From Apostichopus japonicus (Eukaryota > Echinodermata > Holothuroidea > Aspidochirotida > Stichopodidae): 64,000 bases of DNA. A program made the position numbers and the translations under genes. Shown piece after piece: positions 11,625-23,600 of the stretch. The first letter of the stretch is position 1, and each line of letters starts with the position of its first letter. The DNA is taken from positions 23,671,917 to 23,735,916 of the forward strand of contig NC_092571.1 in NCBI RefSeq assembly GCF_037975245.1. Direction: 5' to 3'. The notes under the pieces are model-generated. The model saw only the letters and a program-made list of their open reading frames with translations, had not been told where the DNA came from and did no database searches.

Positions 11625-14600
11625 CTTAAAAGGATATATAACATGTGGACAAGAATTAAGTCTTCTCTATTAAGACATAGAACAAAGAAGGAAATATGCA
11701 GAGACATTCAGGACTGTGTATGTTGACAAGGATATGATTGGACAGGTAGGAGGGTGAAGGGAGGGGGTGGGTATTATGTGGTGCATATGTAACATGATAA
11801 TTAAAAAAGATAAATACTTGTTTAAATTAATTCCACTGTTTGAAATTAGATTAGTCGACTGAAGGTTATGAATTTATACAGTGATGGGGGGTTGATAAGT
11901 ATTACAACAAAATGTTCAAAATCAACTCAGAAAAGATCAAGTTTAAAATTGCAAGTAGTAGCAAAATACCCTGCACTTGTAAATGACTGCAGCTATAAAT
12001 ATTATTAAGGGGTGTTACCCATCCCCATTAGTTAAGGGAGACCTGATGCTGCTCTAAGCAAAATTGCTTCTATCTCTCAGTAAAGTGTTAATTTTCTCCC
12101 ACGAAAAAGTGTGTTCAAACCAAAAAAGCATTTTTCTTGAAGTTTTGCTCACGCCATGGTTTGTTTTTGTTTCATTGAAATTTCAGCTGCTTGTTTGGGT
12201 TTAATTTTCCTCTCACCAACCCTTTCTGCTTCCATCCTCCAACCCCCCCCCCCCAACTTCCTCCTCTGCCACACACACACATAAATATATAAATCTGATG
12301 ATAATTACTTACCTCTGTAAAAGAAGGAAGGTCGTCAACATGACCAAACGTCTTTACTAGATTTTCAGCTTTTTTCACTTTCGATCTCTCTTCTTCCAGA
12401 ACCTCTCTCAGAATATCAGGCGGGAGTTCTTTTAGTACGTCTGGGTCCAAACTGCTGGAATTTTCCGTCGGCAAATCTCCAGTAGAGAGATTCCTCCTCT
12501 TGCTAGAATATGCAAAGGAGAAGATTAAAATATTTACAGCATTCTAGTCATTTAACTTTGCACTACAGGAAGACGTGGGTTTTTACCTGCATCGATGTTC
12601 AGAATGCTTGAAAGCTAGCTTGCAATGTGGGCTTGATGTCTAACCATTCCATTCAAAGCCAAGAGCAAAAAGAAATTGAGTGACAGCAATGTTTCTATTG
12701 CTGTAAGAAATTTAACCTTCAAGTTTGCTAAGTCCTTGTAATGCTCCTTCAAGGATAAATTGAAGATAATGTCAGCTCTTCGTTGCAGTTCTAAAAAATT
12801 TTGTCTATGGATTGTCTTATAAACTCTGATAACTCAATCAAAACATGTTTCCTAAACACAAACAACAGAGAATTCTTGGATGACATTCAACACCATTTGG
12901 TCTTAACATTTGTTATGCATCGTAAACATGTCTTTTGAGGTCATAAGCTATAAACGTTTTCCCATTGAGTTTGGCGCTGCATCTGAGGAACTGACGTCAT
13001 AGTCTCTGTGTTAGACTAAGTAGTCCTGCCATTTTCACTGATGACACTCTGATGTTTAAAGGGGCATTTCACAAAAATCAAAATTGGGATACTAGATATA
13101 CAACCGGGACTGATAAATAATGTGAACACCAATGTTGTGTAAATACTCATCCTTTAAAACTCAATTGGTATCACTGTAAATGATCCCTGTTTGTTGAATA
13201 TACTATTGTGCACCTACTACATATGTCAAGCAGAGTAACAATTGTTTCTCAGTTATATGCAGCCAGCACTCACCTTGTATCTGGCTTCGGACTGAACATA
13301 GTGAGAGGTTTCAACAAAGGAGAGGATAATCCATCTTGAGTTACGACTGCGGAGGAGGGGGATGCAGGCTGTGGCTTAAAAGTGAAGAATGTTTACATTG
13401 TTTATTTACTTCAGTTTTTACTATGTTATCTTAAGAGGCAGAGTCTTAATGAGCTGATCCAAATGTCATGAACAAATTACCCATTTTTCAATTCAGTCAA
13501 CGGTATAATCGTCTTAGAATACAATTAATTGCCAAATTCATATGAGCCTTAACATTGTTTTCAACCTTTGGACTATAATTCATGTTCTCTCAAAACAAGG
13601 TATTGATTCTGGCCTGGGAAAGAGATACTTTATCCGATTTTTATCGGACTTGAACTAATCTGGAAAACCTTCCTTATCATTCAACTGAGTCATGCTTTCA
13701 GGCCTAGAATTTCAAAATGTTAGCCACTTGCTACACAAATACCAGTCCATAAAATTATCTGTTTGCAAGAATCAATTTCCAGCATTTTCCTTGAATAAAG
13801 ACAAAAGCAAACATGTGTTCTATACCCGCAGAAAATATTTTTTTACTACTGACAAACAGCAAACGCCATTGGCATCTAGCCAGTATACATAACCTCAATT
13901 TGTATGGATTTAGTCCTAGATACGAAAGTATTCTAAGGAACAAGTTGGGATAAACTGCAATTAATTAACTGATATTTTTTGTTCATTCCTTTACATTTTT
14001 GCTCTATTTCACTTGTAATTGACACATCATAAGACCATGGCTAGATTACACACAACAGTTATTTCAGTCATTAGTACCAGCAGGTATACATGAACTTGCA
14101 AAACTAGACGTGCAAACATTTATCTATCTAATGTCATGGTATTTCGGACTAGTTTTTTTAAGTTAAGCAAATTTGTTAAATCGTTGCAGCTAACTGCAAG
14201 CATAACAGCAGCATGATGTATTGAATTTCAACTGTGTTTGTTGAAACTTTTACTTTCTTGCAATGAAACTTTCATGGCCCCGATTTACTAGTTATCGACT
14301 GCTTGGCATCTATGTATATATTCTCTGAATAAACTCTTATAGATCATGAAGTCAATTACGATGAAATGATACAATTCTACGATATTTCTAGTTTTATAAC
14401 ATCTTACAATATATGAGCTACGTACATGATCGTGTCCAAACTGTTGGTCAAAGCCTGATTCCAGCTGTAAAGTTTTGTTCGGACTCTTCACAGGTTCAAG
14501 CTTTCCATTTGCAGTATCATGAAGTACAGATGACGGTTGCTCTGTCTGGAAAACTGTTGTAACGTTCGTATAGGTGGAGGACTTCTCAGCCGAAGAAGGA

Positions 14601-17600
14601 AAATGCTTTGCTTCTGCTTTCCTAGCCACCATTTCTGAAGGTTCTGTGACCTCTGACCTCTCCGCAATCAGGCTTGGTGTCTTTTTGACCTCTGACCCTT
14701 TCTTGATCAGCATATCCTTCAATGACTTGATACGTTTTGATGAGCTGCTTACTTTCTTGAGAAGGGACATGAGGACTGCAACCTGAAATGTTGATGGAAA
14801 ATAAAATATTAAAAAAAAAACAAATTATACAAACTTAAGAGTAAGAAAAACTGAAAAAAAGAAAGAAACAAGAAAGGGAGATATGTAATGAAGGTAACAT
14901 TTGCTACCAAAAAATTTTAAAGCAGCTATGCATGTGGACTTTGGTCACTCTTTAACTTCTCTCCGTATTATGTAACAACTTTGTTTAGTAACTGACTAGT
15001 CAGTGTTCACTTCAAATCATTAGGTTGGATATTTTATATTTGTGTGTGTATTGCATGTGATGAATAGTTAATTGAAATAGGCTACTGTCTAGGTGACAAA
15101 AAAGTTTAGGAATAAATGGAATCATTAATTAGTTGCTCGTTAAAATTCTTCCGGTGCCAAAACGTAGGGAGGTGATTCTGTGTGAGCATCATCTGCAATT
15201 ACGTAATATACTCATCAGCAGGATTTTGTAAAATTGTTCACCAACCGTACATGATGCTGTTTTTAAGAACTCACAAGCCCAACCATTATTATCAATACTT
15301 GTGACAGAGATTAATGTCATGGACAAACTCCCCAAACCGCTAAGGAAAAAAAAATGCTTTTAACAGATAAGGCTGAAAACTTGATCAAGGAATGAGATGA
15401 CATCATCAAGCCTCTTACGCTTCAATTCTGTACGTTTTCCTTTATTTCTTACTATCTTTATCGTCTGTAATTGAGATTACTTGAGGTTTGGTAGCTGGGG
15501 CTGAGTCTAAAATATAGAACGTCATGACGTGACCTAATGATGATATTGGTTTCAGTGTCAACACTGTTAACATTCTACATTGAAAATTATGATAATCAAA
15601 ACAAAGAGAAAGTAAAATGTTTCAGATTTTAGTGGCATTATATGACTTTTAAAATCATATATGACTTTTAAAGTATAATAGCCCTTAAGTTATAATATCC
15701 CTCAAATGGAACAAGATTTTGATAAGCTGTTTGGGTGCAAATATCTTTATCTAAAGATGATGGCTGGGTTTTTGTCTTCTATAGTCACAACTAAATTGTA
15801 TATATTCAACAAAATTTAGACCAATAACATTTGAGACGTTGGAGTTGAAGCCATTTTAAACTTTCAATATCTTAAGTCAGTACAGGAATAAAAGTAGGCA
15901 TTGCTTCAGCAAGTTGTCATTTTGACGAATCCATGGAATATTTAAAGATACCAAAGATTTATTGGGCAGAATTGTTCTTAGTAGCTCCAATTGTTGGTCA
16001 AGCCGAATCGTTGGCAGCAATTATTTCCTAACTCAAGTCAAGTGACAGACTCAAAACACTGTTTATCTCTTCGGGTAAAAAGTTGAGAAACATTTTGCAG
16101 TCACTTTATTTGAAAGGTTTGTTGGCTTGAGTCAAGGATCATCACAACAATGTAGAGCTGTAGGGGTTCTATCGCTTGTCCCAGTAGAGAGCTACTAACT
16201 TTTCACTCCAGTACAGACAACTATAAAAAATGTAATAACATTTCATTTTCAATAACTATGCATTATTCTCCCTGGTACTATATATCTGGTAATAATAATA
16301 ATAATAATACTATTTGATTGTTATATAGCGCTTTATAACCAGCGATAGGTGTCAAAGCGCTTTACAAACGTTATATTGCCCTAGTCAATGATAACCTGTC
16401 CCAGAGACAATCTCTCGAGTCGGCAGCAGCGCCCAATGTCAAGTTACCTCACAGGAATCCATGGAGAGAGGCAAGTGAGATAAAGCATCTTGCCCAAAGA
16501 CACAATGTAATGAACTAAGCAGGAATCGAACCAGCATCACGAGTCCGACGACTTAGCCAATTGGCCACCACGCTCTCACTGGTACTATGTCATCCCTTTT
16601 TATTTATAGAAGGATGGGGTCGAGGGGTACAGATTATTTTCTATGCAGGTACCGTATCTTTCTTTAAAGTCTTCTTACAGTTTACCTACCCCTCGTATAT
16701 CTCTGGGGGAGGCTTTCGACTGCAGTAAAAGATTCTGGGTCTCTCTTTGGATAATACAAAGATCATCTGTTTCTTGTCTTAAAGTTTTTGCTCGACTTTT
16801 ATTGTCGCATTCTCCGTATCCAAGATACCTTGGGTCCAAATCTGGTGCATCTTTCTTACGAACCTGAGAGATACGAATAAAATGGAACAGATCATAATGA
16901 CAGGATTTCCCAATCGGGTAACAATGTGATATATTTGTGAAAGATACAAACTTGGTACACTACTATCTGGAAATCCCCCTCCAATTAAATACCCTTCCTC
17001 CTAACCCTAGACTTGTATGATGTAATATTTGACAGGCTGTAGCTCAAAGCAATTCAAAGGGAAACAAGGAAAAACAATAATTTTGTGCTGCTACAAACAT
17101 TTTCTTGTTACGTATTTAACTTTCAAAACCCTATTTTCATGTAATATGCAAATACAGTTGCCTAAAATGCTTTAGGCATACCAAAGTAAAGATTGAAATA
17201 CCGTGACTCTTTGGGGGAAAGTCTGATAAATCAGGGAGTTTTAACAGCAAATAATTCATTTTGATTCGCATGAAGGCACACAGGCTTCCAAAAAACAGAA
17301 ACATAATGGCCTTTTGGGAATTCAAAGAATCTTTTCCCGTACCTTTAGTTTTAATGTTATTGTCCTTCCTGCAAGGCCAGACTTTTTCAGTTTCTTCTGG
17401 ACTGCCTCGGCGAGATTAGATACAAACTTGAGAGCTTCTGCAAACTATCCGTGATTATGGAAAGGAATGAAACCCAAACCATTAACGTATATCGTCCACG
17501 TCGTATATTTACTATGAATTTCAAAGGTTTCTGGCTAAAGCTTACTATATATTGCCTAATCTTTATCATATACTGCTCCATAGAGTCCTCTTAATTTACA

Positions 17601-20600
17601 AGGGAAACATGTTTTTGACTGCAACCATTTTACTGCTCATGGTTATATACTGTTTTTTGATGGTATTATTTTTAACATGTTAAAGATAAGAACAGAGTAA
17701 GAAAGTTTCTGAAGTATTATGCCAAAAAAATTCAAACTTGACAACCGTTTAATTTTTAAATAAAGTCGATGAAGCTGCATAAATTATAATTTACCTTTTG
17801 TTATAATATTTCTATTGTTTTAACCTTAGATGTTTCTTTTACAACTTTTCTTTACTTACTATGACTGCAATTTCTTGATTTATATATTTTTTTAATTTTT
17901 TTAATTCCTTTCTCAAAATTTACTGCTGTGCTTCCTATTTATGAATTGCATGTAATTTATTCTGGACTAAACTGAAACTGCCATGTCTTCAAAAGGTGAT
18001 TGGTAAACTGCTAGGGCTTAAAGAAGCCTAAAACCAGAAAATACTTAATTTGGTGAGTCAAAATCTATCTATCAACGGATTCATTTTTAGTAACTTTTAA
18101 TATGTTGTATATTAACTGACTCAGATAGCTCCATGCTCAATATCACATTATATAGCCAAAATATACTTCATTTCTGACCACCGGCATCGACCTATACCTA
18201 GCTTTGCTTCAAGAAATTTAATGAGTCAAGTTCCATGTATTGTTTCAGCTGCAATACTTTAAAAGTAATTAAAATGTGTGATTCACTGCATGGCAATGGA
18301 GCAACTCTAACGTCTCAAAAAGAGAACTAATCATTATAATGCTTCTAACTTTGAATAAATCCCTACCATTTGTTGTCATTGTGTTTAATTTTTTCTAATT
18401 AACAGATAGATGAGTCAGCCGTGATCTCAGCTTTGAACCATTTTGGTCTCTTTAGCTCAAAATGTGTACTATTGATGTGTGTGTATGCATATTCTTTGCC
18501 TTACCCCAAAAATAACAGTTTTCTGAATAATTAAAACAAGAAACACAGAGCACTTGCTGCAAAAACAAAGCAAAAACAAACAGAAGCTGGTGAAAAATAG
18601 AAATAACAGCGAAAAGATGTCACAAAAATTGGTTACAATGTTTTTTTGTTAATGGTTATAATATATAAACAAAATATGTTCCAATGTCCTCATCATCTTC
18701 TAACATGGTTCTTGTAGTCTGTATAGGACATTTTTTAATCTATTTTGATAACTTTGACAAGCTATGTAACGTAAAACTGAAACAATATTTATTATATTGA
18801 AATAAGTTATACAGACAGATCCTATTTAGTCACAACTGCATAATACCTAAGTAAAGCATGAAATGGTGAAAAGCATACCCCAGAGAATCGGATACCATAG
18901 TTGATTGTCGCAGAGACTACCTTCTGTTTTCTCTCTACCCTGATTGGCTGATCTCTTTGACCCCTGCAGTGTTCGTAAAGGTCTTGGCCTATCTTTTGGC
19001 CAAAATGAAACTGGAGAGCCGGTAGCGATAACCTTTGCAGCTCTGCACAAGTTGAGATACCTAAACTCTTGAGCTTGTTATTCGTTACTTCTCCAACCCC
19101 TGTAGTAAAACAAATTATTCATTGATATTAATTTCAAAACTTAACGTAGTTCATTTGACCACTTGGTTAAAATTAGGTGTCATCATTAATTTTACCAGAT
19201 GAAAATTCATAATTGAAATTATAATAAATCCTGACAACGTATTGAAAAGAATTGTTTACATCCAAGGTCCCAAGATATTTAGGCCTAAAACACATGATCT
19301 TCCATGACGACTGAGCCAAGACCCACCAAAAATCCCCCCCCCCCCCCCCCCACCCCATCAGAATCGATGCTCAGAATGCATTGGATGATGGACTTGGTTC
19401 AGAAAATAACTGAAATTATCAATCTTATTAACAAGCTTCAAAACTTTTTCAGACATCTAAAAATTCCATTGGAACCATTTTGGGGTCGCATCCCATTGTT
19501 TCGGGACCGTCAGCTAACATAGATCTGCAACGTGATTAAATTACCTTTTAATTCTGTTACTGGGAGGCGTTTCATAAATTCATCCACCTTGTCTTCCTCT
19601 AGCAGGTAAATTCCGTTTGGTTTAGCCCTCTGAGTGCAGATCTTTGCCAGTAAGGTATTGGAGCCTAAACAGATTAAATTAGGAAGAAATTGAAACTAAG
19701 AAAAAGACGTATCTATAACCAGGTTGATCATGACTGCAATGGACTTCAAAACAAAAAGATATGCAACCTTTCACCAACCAAACAAGTATGATACATTGTA
19801 TTACAAGACGATATATGGAAACTTGCAGGGCCTATCCTAAAGTTGGTATCTCAGAGTAACTTTATATTTCTTATTTCAAACATGCCATATGCTGAACATT
19901 GTGGTCTATAAGAGATATCAGACTGTTTGGGAGGGAGGGGGTGGGTACGCCAAGACAGAGTTAAAACAAGATGAAATTTTTAAGGCATGTGTTTTCAAAC
20001 GCTTTGAAAATGGTGTTGTAGCGACCTCAATCTCAGTTAATGTACATTAACCAGACTAGCCCATTCTATCTGTTGGATCTTGTGATTGCTATTAAGTGCT
20101 AACATTCATTGGCAGCCTACGGTAATTACCTCCATTTCTTTAGCCAGAAAAAATGCAAGGAAACAATTTCATGGAAATGTTATGATTTCGATCTAGACAC
20201 TTTGAGGTGTACCTGCTTGGAAAAAGGATATATGGTGAACGAATTGCACCAAGATGCCTACATCTACGTACCTATACCTACAGATGCAGTACACTGTGTC
20301 TTGGCAAAAATTTCATCCTTAACAAGCTGCGCAAATTCAAGCGGAGAAGCTCCTGTTTCCATTAGTGTCTTTGTTACATCAATGTACAGCTCATCGCAGC
20401 TGATCGCTTCAATATTACTGGTAAAACTGTAATGGCAAAGACAAAAAAAGTAATTAAAACAAACTGCATAAATTTATAATGTGAAAGTCTTTGAATTGAA
20501 AGCTGGTCCAGTAAGCTGCAAGATTGCCAAATTCTGCGGATACAAGTCAGCCTCCCTGAAATAATGCAAGTAACTAGCTCATTTTGCTATCGGTGTTGCG

Positions 20601-23600
20601 TTTCACTCATTTATCTTCCTCGGCCATTTGCACTTGTGAAACAGTCAATGATAATCAATGACGTATTAGTATAGCTCCTACACTATGCAATGAATCCCTC
20701 TCAACCACCAAGGTTAATGGGATTATACAGTTTTACAGTCTTGTGGTTTTTGCTTCATTAGTCAGAAAAGTACTTATCTTTGGCATGGGCTATGTTTAAT
20801 CAAGTAGACATCTAAGATAAGAGATGGCACAGGATATATATTTGGGAAGATATACCACATGTAACGTACCTCATGTACAACAATACAAGGGAAACACAGG
20901 TACTTCTGCTATGACGGTAAAGCCAAAATAAATCATGTGAACTTTTCGGATGAAAGAGTGGAACCTTGTTCAAATCTTAACAAGTTGAAATTGCATGATC
21001 CTAGCTATCATATGGACATGTTGAAGTATGATGGCATCGTTATTGAGGAATGTATATATAAAAGCCTTTAGTGAGTTTCTCAAATAGTAACTGTAACTTG
21101 TGGAATGCTTGCATCAGTTTTATGAAACACAGAGCTTAGTCTCTTTCATTTCATTCAATGTCGAAGAAATGTACTCACCTAGCCACAGTTTCGTAGAAAA
21201 GTTTAGACACCCTATGATAGCCCTCAAAGTCATACGCCACAGTGTGAAGATGAGGACAAAGTTCCTTTGCCTTTGAAAGGAGCATTCCTTTCCCTACACC
21301 GAACTCTCTCGCCTCGTAACTGCAGGATGCAATCTCTGCCAATGGATTGAATAGTTGACAACTTCCGACCGATACTACCATACTAACGTCATCTTCATTA
21401 CGAGCACCGTCTGTCATATCTTTTCGACATTTGGCTCCATCCTCCATCTCTATGTTGTTTTCCTTCCATTGGTTACATAAATGCTGCTCACTGTCGATGT
21501 TCTTCCCAATGTGTAGTCTCTGCTCTTTACTCACAAACTGTCCATTTCTCACTTGATGCTCAGATGTACCGCTCTCCTCATCTTCTCTTATTCTTTGAGA
21601 GAGAGAAATTTGCTGACAAATTTCCTCTCTTGAACTGTTTACAATAGAATTGGCTTTTGCACAAGTCAAAATTCCTTTTTCCAAGTAAGCTCCCTTCGAA
21701 TCTTCCAACCATGTATCCATCCCTCGAGGTCTCTGCACTGATGCAGGGCCAGTGACAGCCAAAGGTTTGCCTATAAGGTCTGGACGGTTAAGAAGACTCA
21801 CTGCCACAAAGAAACAGTCTATATCGATGTGCATAATCACATTCCTTTCTTTGGGTAACTTTTCACTGTTAACATCTCTTTCTGGGATGATTGAGGTTTG
21901 TGAAGGCAGCGAGCTGCAGCATGAGTTGGTATGTTCATTCCTTTCTTGAAGGTCTTCTTGCATTTCAGCAGTTTTCATCAAAGCACGCAGTTTTTCCTTT
22001 CCTGGCAATCTCCTCTGTTTATCTTTCTGCAAGCTATTGACAAACTGTTTGTGTTCCAAGCGCCACGTGGACAAATGGTGGTATCTTGACTTGCGCCAGA
22101 AATCGGGTAAAAATTCGGGATGGACGTTACGCCAAAGATGTTTTGATCTTTTCCGAAGAGGAAGACGCGTCAGATGAGGCGATTCTCTTCCATTTCTTTG
22201 TGAACTTATGAAATTTGAATCTACTTGGGAACATCTGTTATTAGAACTGTCCTGAAAATTTCTGAGAATGGACAATTCTTGCGAGCTACTAGAAGAATTG
22301 TCGTGTGAGCTTCTGTAAATGGCATCTGTTGGAGAGCTGCTGTAATTTGAATCTCCTTGTGAATTTCTTTCATTTAAACCATCTTGACAACTTAAACTGA
22401 GACATGGTTGAGAATCTGTTACAGATAAAACATCTTCTGAACTACTACTTTTTGAATATTGTTGTAAGCATCCAGGTTTTGAAGCCTCTTGTAATCTCTG
22501 GGAGTTTGAATCATCTTTGGACCTTTGAAGACTTGAGTTTCCTTGCGAAATTTTGGAATTTGTATCATTTATCACAGCAAGATCAAAATTCTTTGAAGAA
22601 TTTTGTAAATCATCATGATTTGACTCCAAACTATCATTTGAATGGAATTGCAGTTGGCATCGTGGTGAGTCTTCCATGTAATTCCCTAAATCTTGGAAGG
22701 AACTTCCACATAACATACCAGCATCAGCAGATGGAATTTCAGATGTACCTTTCTTCTCCAAGTTATATCCACCATCTGCCGCTTCCTCTTTGCCGTGATT
22801 CGTCAAGCTCCTAACATATGGAGAACCATCAACATGGTCATTTGCTGGTATAAGGTCAAATGGTACCTGCGGCCTGGGTAACCGATATTCAAGGGGCCCC
22901 TGAGGCACTAGTATCTGAGAATTGCCTTCCTGTGTTCTTGCCACCTCCTTCAAGTCATCCTGTGTATTTTGCACTTGAAGAGATTTACCCTCATTTGTCT
23001 CATTTCCGACAAATATCATGTTACTTCTTACCTCATTTGACTTGCTGCAGTTAGTCTGAACTCCAGTGTCATGCGGACTATTAAGTATTAATGGTTTCTT
23101 CTTCCTGTCAAAAACTGAGCTGTGACCATTGTCAGTTGATGGTAGTTCCAAGTTAAAACCTTCTGGGGAAACTGTCCGAAGTCCATTTGTAGATTTTGAA
23201 CTGCTTTTTGTGTCTGCATCATTCTGAAGACTTAAATTTGGAGTTGAATCCGTACAAGAATTGTCAATGCGCTTCTCCAGTCTGCTGATTTGAACGCCGA
23301 CCTGTATCATGAGAAATGCATGATGATTATGAACTGAATTGATTATTTAGTTATTTCACAAACATTCCATGAATTTAGCATTACTCTACATGGTAGGTTT
23401 AACTCATTAATTTAAGTTATTATTGGAATTTTTTCTGCTGTTCATTTTTAGCTTTACCTCTTTATTGTCTGTTGCAAGTTTCATGTTTTAATTTAGTCAA
23501 GTTTTACAAAGTCTAGTATATGAGTTCTGTTTGTCATTGCAGTATTTGGCACATTATGGAATTCACTACAGAAAGGGGGAGTGGTAGGGATGGACAAAAA

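Noticed and set aside
22404-22814. Plus-strand 136-codon frame
   Set aside because: Antisense of copy C exon 4.
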